Positions 47,147 to 59,843 of a DNA stretch of 64,000 bases are shown piece by piece. A program made the position numbers and the translations under genes. Below the pieces are notes generated by a model. The model had not been told where the DNA came from, searched no databases, and saw only the letters and a program-made list of their open reading frames with translations. Each line of letters begins with the position of its first letter. Within the stretch, counting starts at the first letter, position 1. Origin of the DNA: Agapanthus africanus (Eukaryota > Streptophyta > Magnoliopsida > Asparagales > Amaryllidaceae); NCBI GenBank assembly GCA_030015575.1, contig JASDDO010000001.1:138031988-138095987 (forward strand). Direction: 5' to 3'.

Positions 47147-49231
47147 TGTTGGGGTTGGTTAGCACCCTCACTAGGTTTTAACAGGTATCAATTATGCAAT
47201 TTTTTTAAAATGTAGAGTGCTAATCAATTCGATCCTAGAATCGAACTAGAGGATTAGGCGTAAAACTAACAATAATCACATACTAGTAAGTGTCTAGCAC
47301 TAAGAGAAAAGAAATACAATTTTTGTAGATCTCTCCTCCTTGTCTTTAGCTCCGTGTAGATGTCCTTGACTCCTTGGTTCCACTCGAAGCTTGAAGACGT
47401 CCGCTTGAAGTCTTCGAAGTCCACGATGATCCACCACGGAGTTCCTTTGACACAAGCTCCTTGCTTCACTTAAACTAAGTAGAAGTGATGCAAACAACCT
47501 GTACAAGTAGGCTAGACTAGTATAGATTGATGAAGTGGGTTTATATCTCACAAAAAAACATTTCTTTTTCTTGCTCTTTACTCACTAGAAAATGGTAGAG
47601 AGCTTGGAGAAAGAAGGAGATGGAAATGACTAAGCTTGAGCTTATGAAAAGATAAGCACAAGAATAATAATATATGTGTGTGTGAGAGAGAGAGAGAGAG
47701 AGAGTGAGTCACATTCACTCTTAACCATGGCATGAAAATATCTAGATATTTTAGTAATTGAGTTAATGGAGGATTAGCAATCAAACCATGGTTACAAAGA
47801 TATTTATAAGAAGTGTGTAGAAACAAAATATCAACCATGGATTAATTTTCTAATTTCCATTAACTCAATAAATAAAAATATCACAAATGTTTCCATGTGA
47901 GTCTAGCATAGCCATTTCCAATGTATCATCAACCAAGACACTTGCATACATGTATGTGTGCATACATATCCATATAAGCATACATACATACATGCATACT
48001 AATAAAGAAAGGAATTAATAATGAGCTAATGGTTACTTATATTAAATCAACACTTGATTTAATAATCCGGTCATATCACATACGACCCGACCAATAGAAA
48101 ACGCCAGATTAGAATACGGTATTATATACTCGTATTTAATCAAGCTCCCGCACATATCTCCATATGCACCCTACTTCATTTCTCCTGAGCTCAGAAACCC
48201 CTTTGTGGGACTCTAAGCCACGTCAATACGCTAGCAGTAGGTAGTGATCATATCAGATACCCATAACGTACTAGCTGCACATAACGGCTCCCAGGTATTG
48301 AGCGAACAGAAGATCAACAAGCGAACTTATCCAAACCCCCGTAGAGCCAACCAGCAACACTTACCGTACAGTCTGGTCTCTTCGTCAGATATGTTGCATA
48401 TTGAGTTTATGGATGGTATCGTCGACCCCAATAACTCAATAAGTCATGCTGATGTGTGGCCTATAACAGATCGAGAAAGTACTGATAACACCTATCAGTA
48501 AATCTCATCAGCCCCGGCCAGGGACTTTCAGTTATAGCCAATCACGCATAGCACAACATCAGCCCCCAATACCGGGAGAGAGATGAAACCCATCCTATCG
48601 CTCATTACCTCCATGTGTCTCCGGACTGTATCCAAAAACCACCTGTTTGCACGACTCAGTAGAGCCGTAGTAGGGTGGAAATCAAAGCACATTGGGAGAA
48701 TGCACAAGTATCTATGACGATCTCGGGTCTACAGACTGACTTGTATAAGTGTCACCTGAGAACTGCTATCCGACGATAGATATAATACCATATAGGAGTT
48801 CTCGGCGAGTCCGTTCAGTGTACCCAGTCTCCACTGAGCACCCATATACAATCTTTGATGTCAAACACCAATGGATATGAGATCATCCATCGCCCATCAA
48901 ATGGGTCAAGAAATGTATACGCTACTCTACTCTGGAATATCGATGCCCTATCTCGATACACCCATGAATAGGAACATTTAAGGATATGCTTATAGACTAG
49001 TCATGTCCCACTAGTATGATCAGCATCATAATCATGATAGTCAAGCAGATATCCTAAAGGCTTTATCAACATGTATCAAATGAATAGTATACACAATCAA
49101 GTGAACATGTTAAGATAAAGAGTAACCAGATAGTATATTATCATATCGAGCGAGAAAGTCCTCTGTATATTTATACATATCTAAGAATCCAATATCAAAT
49201 AATGGTCTCTAGGGCATACATATATCCGACA
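47147..49231 (-). repeat. 5' LTR of E4 (2085 bp)
   Basis: Pairs with 36717-38816. On the plus strand it starts TGTTGGGGTTGG and ends ATATATCCGACA, one mutation from the inverted terminus of its partner. Confidence 0.9.
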
Positions 49232-49236
49232 TTTGC
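49232..49236 (+). other. Target-site duplication of E4 (right copy, TTTGC)
   Basis: Same five bases as 36712-36716; X sequence resumes directly (TTCTTGACAGCC). Confidence 0.9.
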
Positions 49237-50429
49237 TTCTTGACAGCCATTTTGGGCCGACCAATAAACACTCTAGAGAGAACACATGCATTTGCAGTTG
49301 TCATAGACCTCGCCTGGGCTGGCTTAGAATGTCTTATTGCCTCCTGTGAGTTAAACTACCTTGCCCCTAGATGGGAGGATAGAAAGCCATTCAAACACCG
49401 ACTTATGCTTTGGTTCGGGAGCATAGCCACTGTCTTTATTAATTTTCCAATCAATGCGATTCAGCGGAATGTTTAACGTCAACTTAGACGTGAGAGCTTG
49501 GTTTAACGTCTGCTTAGACGGAAGAACTTATTTTAACGTCTACTTAGACGGAATTGCATAGTTTAACATCTACATAGACAGAAGAATTTAGTTTTCCCAC
49601 AAATTTGACATACATTAGTTTAAAGTCATTTCGGATGTGTCATTTCGGACATAACTTAAAAATTTGAGAAATTTTAGTTTAATGTCGTTTCGGACACAAC
49701 ATGAATATATGAGAAATTTTAGTTTAATGTCATTTCGGACACAACTTTATTGAGCATGAATTTGAAGCTGTTTTGTTGCTGCAGACATCATTGTTGAATT
49801 TAGGATTGCGGTTGAAAGTTGTTAACATGCATGAAGAAACATGCTTCAGTACAATGATGTATCTATTAAATGAGTTCACATAATTGTTGGACCCAAATAT
49901 GGGAAGAGAGATAAGGTCCTACCGGACGTGTCAGAATCTGTAGAGTGTTTTTTGCCACCCTATTGAGATCGGAATGTGCTCGCTTATCAGACGCTGTACA
50001 GATCCCTTGTCTAGGATAGACTGGGGTTTATTGATTGCGGGGATCCTAATTTCCGGCATCCGTGGACTAAGCAACTTTTAATTACCCCTCGTTTTGAAAT
50101 GAGAGAACTTCCGATTAATGGGTCGTGCGAATCATGCAAACTCAATACGGAATATTTGTATTTGAAAATAAATGTGAAAGCGTGTTCATTTCGTGTTTCT
50201 TTTATTCTCATCGTTTTATTTTTATTTTTATGTTTGTGTGATTTTGATTTACTTATGCATATATAATTTTTTTTGTTTCATTTATTTTTATGTTTATGTG
50301 ATTTTTTTATAATTATTTTTATTATTAGTGGGAGGGAAGCTCCTACTAAGTGGGAATTTCCCTCTCACGTGGGGGAGGTCCCCGCAAGTGGGGACCTTCC
50401 CTCCACATGAGGAAGGAGTGGGAGCCTCC
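49237..50429 (+). repeat. Repeat X, continuation of copy A and copy B of its shared block
   Basis: Continues X across the E4 insertion, collinear with 54573-55760. Tandem blocks: TTTAACGTCTACTTAGACGG type (49478-49590, four units) and TTTAATGTCATTTCGGACAC type (49615-49750, three units). The block shared with copy A starts near 49930. TGTTGGACCC at 49886 is a possible LTR start but lacks a convincing polypurine tract. Cut by element G at 50430. Confidence 0.65.
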
Positions 50430-52509
50430 TGTTGGCTATAGTGCCCTCAAGGCAATTTTTGTAATCGCAGGCAGACGATTATGATGATTGAGAGAGGACC
50501 TATACGGGTAGAACAGTATTAATCGAGATAATAGTATCCTATCTGATTCATCTCTATTATTATGTACATATATTATGTGGTATTACGGATCACTATTACA
50601 TATTGATAGAATCCATAGGATTCTTACTTGACAATCAGGGTTATTGTAGCGATCACACTTATGAGAACTGGGTAGTTTATAAGCAAATCCTTAAATATCC
50701 CAAGTCGTAGGAATATCGAGACTGGGCATCGATATTCCAGAATAATCTAGTATATACGTTTCTTAACCCCGACGAGGGGCGATGGCCGGTCTTACGGTTA
50801 TTGGTGTCAGTTAGTCACCAAAGATAGTACACATGTGCTCATTGGGTTATGAGTTACACTGGACGGACTTGCTGGAAACAAGATAGATGGTATTATACCT
50901 ATAGTTATATAGCAGTTCTCTGATGACATGAGTACATGTTAGTCTGTTGACCTGAGATTGTCATTCGTCTCATGTGAGTTCCCACTGTGCTTTAATTATT
51001 ATTCTACCATGGCTCTACTGAGTTGTGTAAACAGGTTTTACTTAGATACAGTCCCGAGCCACATGGAGGTAGTGAGCGGATCGTCAGGGATTCATCTCTC
51101 TGGGTATTAGGGGTAGATGTCACTCTATATACCGGTGGCCATCACCAAAAATCCTTGGCTAAGATGAATGAGAATTACTGATTGTAGATCAGTAGTTTCT
51201 CGGTAGGTGATGGGCTTTACACCAACACAACTTATCGCGTTATTAGGGTCTGATTTTATCCACCCCCTAGACCCGATATGCGATACTCTTAGACGAACAT
51301 ACCGGACTGTACGGAGACCATCACTTTCAGCTCAGTAGGGAAATGGACAAGTTTGCTTGTCGGCCTTCCTTTCGTTCAATACCTGAGTAGCCGTTACAGC
51401 TAGTGCTGCTGACGTGCTTGTGGTTAAACCTACTGCCACCGTATTGTCGAGTCTTTAGAGTCTCACACAGAGGGTTTCCCAGATCGGGCGAAACGATGTA
51501 GTATACATATTTTGATACGTATTTAGCTTCGATTAAAACATGTGTTTTTGTACACATGCTTTTAATCAAACGGTTTATTAATACTAGCCGGTTTGAAAGA
51601 TAGTTAGGTTATCGCATTTTGGATTAAATGTGAGATTGTATTATATATCTCTTTTAGTATCTTTCTTTTCGGTATTCGTATTTTGACAGAATACGGTATT
51701 TATACGAATACGGGTATTTTTATAAATACGTGTATATGTGTCTTGATACAAATACTAGTATTTTGTATTTTAGTACAAATATGGGTATTCGTATTTTATA
51801 TGAATACGGGTGTATGTATTTGTAGCATATACTTGTATGAGTGTATTTCTATATATTTAGATATATACATATACATATGTATATGTGTCGAATGAGGTGG
51901 TCTCTCCTTTTCTTCTCCTCTCTTCTTGAACATTTGTAAATGGTGTGGGCTTGTGACTCACCATGGTGAGTCACAACCCACTCATTCATAAATTAAAAAG
52001 AAAAGAGAGAAAGAAAAGAAAGCGATGATGAGTTATTTTTCTTGCGCTGTCATGCTTCCTCACTTGCTCATCTTCATCCAAGTTTTCCTTTTCTCTTCTC
52101 TTGATTTTTTTTAATGATGAGAATACAAAAGATATGAGAGAACAATTAGAAATTAGCCATTACATCTCTAGTGATTATTTCCTAGAAAGTTTTGATCACT
52201 AGTTTCTTCACTTGTGAAGCTAGAGGTTTAGCTTATGTTCCTTTGAAGTGGATCATCTTCAGTAAGAAAGACCGACTCCTAAGCTCGTTCCCGATGACCT
52301 AGGAGTTAAGGAAGTGGAAAGAAGACGAATGACACGACTACAAAGGTTGTAATCATAAACCTAGCAGTTAACTCCTTCTAATTTAGTTTCTAATTTAGTG
52401 TTTGGATTTGATTCTAGGTTGTAGTAGTTCGTTCTCAAGTTTCAAAAATTTTCATTTTGTATTCCGCATGGCCGTAGGTTTGCGGCACGAGCATGAGCAT
52501 CTACCTACA
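50430..52509 (+). repeat. 5' LTR of G (2080 bp)
   Basis: TGTTGGCTATAGTGCCCTCAAGG... to ...CATCTACCTACA, followed at once by the primer site. It belongs to a further LTR subfamily of the same lineage. AT-rich U3 with many TACGGGTAT / ATATAC words near 51660-51890; small frames there are compositional. Confidence 0.85.
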
Positions 52510-52522
52510 TGGTATTAGAGCC
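52510..52522 (+). other. Primer binding site of G
   Basis: TGGTATTAGAGCC, one C-to-T change from the initiator-Met site. Confidence 0.85.
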
Positions 52523-54263
52523 ACCCAAACAATTAAACTAGATTAGACGATACTTACGTTTTAAGTTAGGAAATTTTCCGTATTTCGAAATCCGAAAACT
52601 CAAGTTTCTGTCCAAATTTTAATGGAACCTGAAAAGAATTGGATATGCCATTGGACCATGGATAAAGAAACTTGGACACACCATGAGGACAAGCTTAAAC
52701 TGACATGGTTTGGCCGACATTTAGCCGAGATTTGCAGCCTAAATTGGTCATTTTTCCTCGAACTTCGTCCAGTGTCTTGGTCTTTGGGTTTTGGGATTTT
52801 TGGTCTATATCTTTTTGCCCCAGATTTCATATACTACTATCTTTGTATTCGGGCAAAACAGAAAGTTTTAAACTTGAAATTTTTGCATCGTTTATATCTT
52901 TGTGTTTGTAAACGTCGCCTAATTTTTGTAGGTCGATTAGACGGAGTTGCAAATACTTGTTAGTTCTGTGATGCTTATTTAGATTGGAATAGTTGCGGTC
53001 GTCGTTGTGAATAGCTAGGGGTGTTTTGTGAGATGATAGTTTTATATTTACATTTGTATATTCATATTGCGGGGCGAGCATCCAACTTGTGAGCTACCGT
53101 CACTGCTCGATGTATATTCTTTTGAGGGCCACTTTCGGGTTGAGCTTATGTCGCCTATGTATTATATTTGTTTCATCTCTTGTACCTAGGATAGATCCAA
53201 AAGGAGTGCTCAAGAAGCCGGGTTTTAGGAAGCAACGGACGACCATCTCATGGAGTTGAGAACGGGTCACCCCATGTAAGAATTGGCGGGACTACTTGCC
53301 ACATTCGTAGGGGTCTAAGGACTAGTGTTTGGCTATTCACACGACCGTGAAATCCTTGTTTCATCCATGTCTTAAATGAAATACGGAATTCTTAATATAC
53401 CCTTTATTTCATAGTGTTTGCTTCTGCTGTGATTCTGTGTTTGCGATATATTATCATGCTTGAGATGAATGGTGTTATATATATTTATATATATATCTAG
53501 AAGACGCTATATGTTTTGCATCCACGCTAGTCCTGACCCCGCCCTGCAGTAAGTTAAGTAACCTTACGGTGAAGACCCGAGACCCTGTAGCGAATGCGGA
53601 TGGAATATATGTGCGTGTCTATTTTCGTTTCATTTGGTATGATATTATTAATTGATGGGCATATTATAGGTTTAATGCAAGTAAAACAAACCTATTTGAT
53701 ATTGTCAGAACCAAATTTTAAAACTACTCGGTTTTCTTCAAAACTATAGTTATATTGTTTTGCTTTGCATAGAGGTATTCGGTCAGGAATATCCTGCACC
53801 TCATTCTATGAGGAAAGAGCCTTGATCTCTTCATGGGGAGTTCGCTCTTAAGCAAAAGTTTAAGTTACTTGTTTTAAAAGCGAAGCCTAAACCACTCTTT
53901 TTAAAAGCCACTCAAGTTCCTTCAACGATATCAAGTTCACCACGTTAAAGGTTTTTTGCCAAAAACCAACCGAGGCCCTTCGTCGTTTCAGATTAGTATT
54001 ATTTAGTATTCATGCTACGTTTGTCGTTGTTATTCGCTGAGACGTAGTGTGCGATATATTTATAATACTTTTCTGTTGTATAGATAATGCGATTGGTTAG
54101 GACAGTCGTATGACTTTGTTAATTATTCGTCAAGGGTCATGTGGTGGCTCTAATGCAATCTTGGATAATGACGGGTTGAACTTGACTAGGACCCTATGAT
54201 TTGTTGATCATTCGTCAAGGTCATTAGGGTCTTATGGGTAAAAACTATATCGGGAGTTTCAAA
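52523..54263 (+). other. Leader of G, non-coding
   Basis: Alignable in pieces with the E2, E3 and E4 leaders. It has one copy of the block duplicated in E2/E3 (around 53760). No credible frame; the GAAA-hairpin region would lie beyond the truncation. Confidence 0.65.
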
Positions 54264-56243
54264 TATAAAGAAAACTTACCAGGCATGCGTATATCTTTTG
54301 GAGTGTGGTGATTTGAGCGGCTTCCATCAAATTATAGTGTTGGCAATCGAGACTTGAATGGTCGCTGGCAATCGAGACTTGAATGGTCGCTAGCAATCCG
54401 GCAGACAATGGGATTTTTAATGTTTTTTACGGCATATTTGGTTTTGTCGTGAGGTAGCCATGTTCTTAGAAACCGACGAAATCCAATCTTGAATGAACCT
54501 TAGACCTTTTATTAGCCCATATTATCGCCGTTTTTGTTTCAACTTTTCGGTTTTAAGGGCTTGGCGGGTATCTGCTTCTTGACGGCCGTTTTGGGTCGAC
54601 TGATAAACACTCTAGAGAGAACAGATACATTTGCAGTCGTCATAGACCTCGCCTGGGATAGCCTAGGATGTCTTAATGCCTCCTGTGAGTTAACTGCCTT
54701 GCCCCCAGATAGGAGGATAGGAAGCCATTCAAATGCCGACTTCTGCTTTAGTTCGGAAACAGATCCGCCGTCTTTATTCATTTTCCATTCGATGCGATTC
54801 AACGGAATGTTTAACTCCATCTTAGACGCGAGAGCTTGGTTTAACGTTTGCTTACCGGGAGGAGTTTAGTTTAACGTCTATTTAGACGGAAGAGCTTAGT
54901 TTAACGTCTACTTAGACGGAAGAATTTAGTTTCCCCACAAATTTGACATACATTAATTTAAAGTCATTTCGGACACAACTTGAAAATTTTTGAAATTTAA
55001 GTTTAATGTCATTTCGGACACAACTTGAAAATATGAGAAATTTTAGTTTAATGTCATTTCAGACACAACTTTATGGAACATGAATTTGAAACAGTTTTGT
55101 TGCTGGAGACATCGTTGTTGAATTTAGATTTGCGATTGAAAATTGTTAACCTGCATGAAGAAATATGATTTTAGTACAACGATGTATATATTAAATGAGT
55201 TCGCATAATTGTTGGACCCAAAATACGGGAAGAGAAATAAGGTACCACTGGGCGTGCCAGAATCTGTAGAGTGCTTTTCGCAATCCTATTGAGATATGAA
55301 TGCGCTCATTTATCAGGTGTTGTACAGATCTCTCTGCTTAGGATAGGCTGGGGTTTATTGATTGTGGGGATCTTAATCTCCGGCAGTCCAGACTAAGCTA
55401 CCGTTAATAACTCCTCTCTTTGAAACAAGGAAACTTCCAATTAAAGGGTCGCACGAATCATGCAAACTCAATACGGAATATTTGTATTTGAAAATAAATG
55501 TGAAAGCATGTTCATTTCTTTTTTCTTTTATTCTCATAGTTTTATTTTTATTTTTATGTTTGTGTGATTTTGATTTACTTATGTTTATATAATTTTTTTA
55601 TTTTCATTTATTTTTATGTTTATATGATTTTTTTGTAATTTTTTTTATTATTAGTGGGAGGGAAGCTCCCACTAAGTAGGAACTTCCCACTCATGCTGGG
55701 GAAGGTCCCCATGTGGGGAAGGAGCGGGAGCCTCCTGCTTGCGAGAGGTTCCAATGGAGCGGAAGCCTCCCCATTTGGGAGACTCTGCAGTGGCGGGCGC
55801 CTCTGAATGAGGAGGAGGGCTAGGGAGGCATGTTCCTCCGCCTTCCTTTTGGCAATGGTGAAGGGTTCCAGGAGCGTGGGGATCTCCCACTTCGATGGCG
55901 GTCCCCGAATTTTTTTTTTTTTTGTTTTATATATTTTTTGGTAAAGGAGCGGGTACCTAAAAGGGTCACCAAAAATAGTCACGTATCCGTTCAAGGTAGC
56001 TGAAGCGGCTAAAAAAAAGGTTTTATTCTAACTTTCAAATATTTTATTCATTTTATTTCAAGTTTTATTAACAAAGGTGTGGATCTCAACAAAATTTTAG
56101 CTGCACGACCACCAAATTTTTTGATTTTATCGTACACGCGGTGAAATACTGAAAATTCTGTACCCACCAAAGAGTGGAAATATGGACTGAAATCTGCATT
56201 TCAAAGGGAATTACGAATCGGAGTTCGCATTCCCTAGGGTTTC
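54264..56243 (+). repeat. Repeat X, copy C (3' part)
   Basis: Clear match from about 54345 to A/B (GGCAATCGAGACTTGAATGG; duplicated here at 54347-54396), through the unoccupied E4 site near 54567, the same minisatellite blocks (54815-54930, 54950-55070) and the shared block (55260-56243). It ends at GGGTTTC where the LTR of F begins; copy A continues past this point, so F interrupts X. 54264-54344 is unassigned. Confidence 0.7.
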
Positions 56244-57043
56244 TGATGGATGTTGAAATCTCTCTCAGATGTTTTCCTCCGTCGATCTTGTTGCAAACGT
56301 TCCTGAACGGTTGAGATTGAGAGTGAAATTGGACGTATGGATCTCAATGGGTTGGTGTTGACATCGAGCTACATGTAAGGGAAGTCCCGGGGTGGGTGAC
56401 CACCATAGGACTCTCCGACGATCAAATAAGTACTGAGGTAAAAAGGCAGGGTAGCGGCGTATTGGAATTGATTTTTACTTACCTGGATCGTCTGGTAAAG
56501 GGAGTTTATACAGAGGTCGTGTGGGAGCGATTCGGCGCGAGGTTCCTGCCGTCTGTTATGCCCTTATGACACGTTCACGTTGATGGCGGGATATGCCCAT
56601 TAATGGAGAGATACGCTCCTTAACAGAAAAACGTGCCAGCGTGGGATGTGGGACGTGGAGCGGCGGGAATCTCGTTCTGGCAGGATACACGGAGCCGTTA
56701 CAGGGGTGCTTGGGCTCTATGCCCTGGGTTTAAACGGGAGGCTAAGGAGTCTCACTCGGTAGATAGCTTGGAGTCGAGCGAGGAGGACAAGGAGTCTCAG
56801 CTCGATAGATAGCTCGAAGTCGAGCGAGGAGGTCGAGGAGTCTTAGCTGCCTTAGCACATATGGTGGGTACTCCGGGGAGGCTTTTTCGAAAGGTCTGGT
56901 ACCACCTCGTCATGGGGTCCCGAGGAAGACTCGTAATGTATCACCCTGATTCCCCGTCATAGCCCCGAAGGGTCCAGAGGGTATGTGACACGTCATGTCC
57001 TACGTGTCGCAATCTGGGGTGTTCCCGTTCATGATCCTCATCA
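56244..57043 (-). repeat. 3' LTR of F (800 bp)
   Basis: Minus strand starts TGATGAGGATCATG after the polypurine tract and ends ...CATCCATCA. Homologous in reverse to 19079-19911. Confidence 0.75.
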
Positions 57044-57486
57044 TTAGACCCCCACTCTTGCCCTGATCTATTTATGGGTCAGGGTCGAAAATGGTAAGCC
57101 CGGTTTTTCATGACTCGGCCGAAGATTTCCCTATGAGGGGCTACCCGACGACGGCGGGACGTTTGGCGGCAGCTCTTCTTGGGTCGTTGGATCCACGTGG
57201 CGGCTTACAAAATGCCTTAGTTCCTACACATATCTTTGGTGATGTCAGCGGATCAGCGAAATTATTGCGCATTTAAAGAGGGGGCGCCGTTTCGTTCACC
57301 CGCCGGTTGGATTACGCGCCACGTGTCTGCCGCTGGGTGGCGGAACGTGAGGAATCGTCACCAAATCCTGCCGTGAGGAGACACGTCTAATGGACGGTCG
57401 CCACATGAAACCCTGATGTCTGCTAGGCGCGACGCTTCATTTTGGCGGGAACCGATTTGGGCCGTTGGATGCATCCTCGTGGAGTG
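57044..57486. other. F sequence between polypurine tract and antisense gene 1
   Basis: GC-richer than its surroundings, with CCGTTGGAT / CACGTGGC words and no convincing protein. Probably promoter and 5' region of the antisense gene. Confidence 0.5.
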
Positions 57487-57494
57487 TATTAATA
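57487..57494 (+). promoter_or_regulatory. TATA-like box of antisense gene 1
   Basis: TATTAATA about 180 bp before the first ATG (57670). A plausible but weak box. Confidence 0.4.
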
Positions 57495-58521
57495 GGAGTG
57501 GCTCTCCTAAGGCCGACACTTTGCCCTAGTCGACTCTCATTGCCTGAAGATTGATTGGCGCCCCTCTGCTTAGGTCAGAACTTCAACCAAAATATTCCTT
57601 AGCAAGTTTTTTCTTGAATCAGGATAGATATCTTATTCCGAAATATCTATTGATGTAGTAGGGATCGAGTTGGGCGATGAGGCTTCAGTTTCTGAAGCCG
57701 AGTCTAGTGGGTCTTCTTCCTCTTCGGCTTCCGATAGCCGAAAGAGTTCCTCTTGTTCTTCTTCATCTTCTGAAGGGTTGTCGCCCTTATCTCACATCAT
57801 CGGGGGGCGACAAGGGCCCCCAAGGTGCGCATCGGGAACATCTGCGATGCGCCCTCGGTCTTGAACCATCTCGATAAGCTTTCTGACATCCGTGTTCGAT
57901 TTCATATCCCTTCCGGCTATTCACTTCGTTTGGCCAGGGAGGGTGAACGGGCAGACCATGTACAGGGTAAAGAGATTTCCCTGTACCTGGAAGCATTCCG
58001 GGTAGGGATGTGTCTGCCCTACCCAGAATGCTTCTGCCCTTCCTACCTGAAGTTTGCGCTGTGCTCCATTGTTTCCACCTTGCCCCGGGCCAGTTAGCGC
58101 CGATTCCGTGGAGAATCCTCCTTGGATTTCTGGCCCAGCTGATGATTGATCGGATCCCCTCTGATTTGAGCATCCTTCTTTCTTTCCTTTGTTATAAAAA
58201 CCACCCCAGCACCAGTAAGGAAGAACCGAGCTGGGTGTATCTTTCGTTTAAAAAACAAAAGGGTAGGGCGGCCGGGTCAGGAGTAGTGGTTGTCCCTTTC
58301 TCCATCCATGAATGGAAGGAAAAATTTGTCTTTGTCGGGCCACCGGAAGGTGAGGATTGGCTGGTGCCCATCATTGTCACATGGCCGATTTTCCTAGGCT
58401 TAGGCAGTCGAACACCCCCGAGGCAAGGGTTGTGTCGCAGTGGGAACCGATCCAGCAGGCTGATGTCCTCTTTCCGAGCAGGCACTGAGCTGGGCTGGGC
58501 TCAGTCCCGCGTGCTTTGTGG

Positions 58522-58602
58522 GTAAGTCTGGGCCTTCGTCGATCTATCTAGACTTTGTTAAAAATTTTGTTGTTGATCTTTTTCCTTATACGTTCCTCGC
58601 AG
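58522..58602 (+). other. Intron 1 of antisense gene 1
   Basis: GTAAGT donor, pyrimidine-rich end, CGCAG acceptor, 81 bp. Inside it the protein similarity stops. Confidence 0.6.
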
Positions 58603-59038
58603 AGCCTATGGATCGTCAGAAAATTATGGCTGCCATGGCCGCCAAGGCCCAGGGGAGGAAGACCGGTGGCTCCAGCTCGGCATGGCCAGCTCCAGGTACA
58701 GCTCCTCGGCAGGCTCCTCCTGCCAAGGCTTCCGCAGCGATCCTCATTCCGGAGGATGCCGTGGGGGAGGTCACAAGAACACGCGGGATGCGGCGCCCCG
58801 ATCCTGGACGGAGGCGCCGCCAGCACCCGAATCCCCCCTCAAGAGGCAGAAGATAGTGGTTTCTCAACTGCCTTCGAACGAGATTCAGGTGTAGGAAGTC
58901 GAGTTCTGCATCGAGGTGCCCTCGGGGCTCTGTGTGGCCGACAGTTTACTGGAGGACATGGAGAAGGCGTCGGGGGCTAAGATTCCCCGAGGCATGATGA
59001 AGGCCCAGGTGGCCGCGATAGCTCAGGAGGCTGTTCAG

Positions 59039-59118
59039 GTCGGTAACTCATTTTAAGAATTTCTCAAGTATTTTTTACTCAGTTTTCATCTTTTTAACAT
59101 GGTTCATGTTTTCCTCAG
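59039..59118 (+). other. Intron 2 of antisense gene 1
   Basis: 80 bp, T-rich, ending TTTTCCTCAG. Splicing CAG|GTC joins EAVQ to VFQYCALLAAMES in phase. Confidence 0.65.
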
Positions 59119-59843
59119 GTCTTCCAGTACTGCGCCCTCCTCGCTGCAATGGAGTCCGAGGAAGTGGCCCTGGCGATGAAGAAGGCGGGCGAATCTTCCT
59201 CGTGAGAGGAGGTGCTCCTTGGCCGACTGCAACAGGCGGAAGAGAAGGTGAACCTCCTCGATTCTAGGTTAGTCACGGAGGGTCTGAAGGTCACCATGTT
59301 GAAAGAGTCCCATCGGCTCCTGACCGAATCCAACCAGGGTATCCAGGCCCAGGTGGGGGAGGTCAACAGGCTTTACGATGCCATGAAATGGCAGAGGGAC
59401 TCATTCAAGCGGGATGCTTGGGTAGCCTGCGAGGCGGCGAATCTTGCGGAGGGGAAAACGGAAAGGGCCGTGGAGTATATGACCTCCGACAAGTTCTACC
59501 TCGACCTTGCTGATTCCGCGGTTGTTGGGTGGCACAACGCCCTCGACGCCGTTAAGGAGGCCGTACCCGGGTTTGACGATCGGGAACTTTGCGCCTGGTA
59601 TCCCCTAGACGAGGAAACGCCATAGGGCAAAGGTGCTGAACCGACCGGAGAGCAGGTGGCGGCGGCCATGGACGCTGTGCCGGAGGTCGCTATCATAGCC
59701 CCCGATGGAAGCACCGAGTCAGGGGGAAGACCGACCGAGCAGGCGGCCGAGCTATCTCTGCTTTAGTTACCAATTTTGTAACCCTCCGGGTATTTTTGTA
59801 AGGCTGGGGAGCTTATAATACCTTGTACATAATTTTGAATGTG

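Larger units (their letters stand above)
36717..49231 (-). mobile_element. E4: complete Angela-type Ty1/copia element
   Basis: Full structure on the minus strand: 5' LTR 47147-49231, primer site, 2.3 kb leader, gag, PR, INT, RT, RNase H, polypurine tract, 3' LTR 36717-38816, with a matching TTTGC duplication. The LTRs agree at roughly nine bases in ten, so it is much older than E3. A 2037-bp solo LTR interrupts gag. The reading frame has several nonsense codons and at least three frameshifts, so it is inactive. It is the only element here keeping recognisable Gag plus all pol domains of this lineage, and serves as the reference for the gag loss in E2 and E3. Confidence 0.92.
50430..54263 (+). 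mobile_element. G: 5' half of an Angela-type element
   Basis: A full LTR, a primer site and about 1.75 kb of leader are present; gag, pol and the 3' LTR are missing. Leader landmarks match E2 (TTGCTTTGCATAG, CACGCTAGTCC, GGGAGTTTCAA). Homology stops near 54263 and X sequence is clear by 54345, so the 3' side was deleted. It entered X at CCTCC/TGTTGG, but X does not resume at the same point, so a simple insertion does not explain the junction. Confidence 0.8.
57670..59766 (+). pseudogene. Antisense gene 1 of the Tat element (putative gypsy-type transposon domain), two introns
   Basis: Plus-strand gene inside minus-strand F. ATG 57670 begins a Ser-rich acidic N-terminus. A domain follows with LYLEAFRVGMCLPYPE and LAPGQLAPIPWRILLGF, which I recognise as the plant 'putative gypsy type transposon' domain. 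Next is an Ala/Pro/basic linker with SPLKRQKI, and a coiled-coil-like C-terminus (LLGRLQQAEEKVNLLDSRL...) near 59210-59600. Introns are indicated at 58522-58602 (GTAAGT...CTCGCAG) and 59039-59118 (AGGTCGGTAAC...TCCTCAG), the second in phase. Decayed: frameshifts near 57800-57830, 58070 and 58780, stops at 58892, 59203 and 59623. The frame ends with TAG at 59764. Function unknown; nucleic-acid or Gag-like roles are guesses. Confidence 0.7.

Noticed and set aside
32686..50429. X as a confirmed LTR retrotransposon with LTRs at copies A and B
   Set aside because: The shared block suggests it, but copy A lacks the upstream part seen in B and C, and no primer site or convincing polypurine tract was found.
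57825..58173. Minus-strand frames opposite antisense gene 1
   Set aside because: They are mirror frames of a gene supported by domain similarity, introns and a poly(A) signal on the plus strand.
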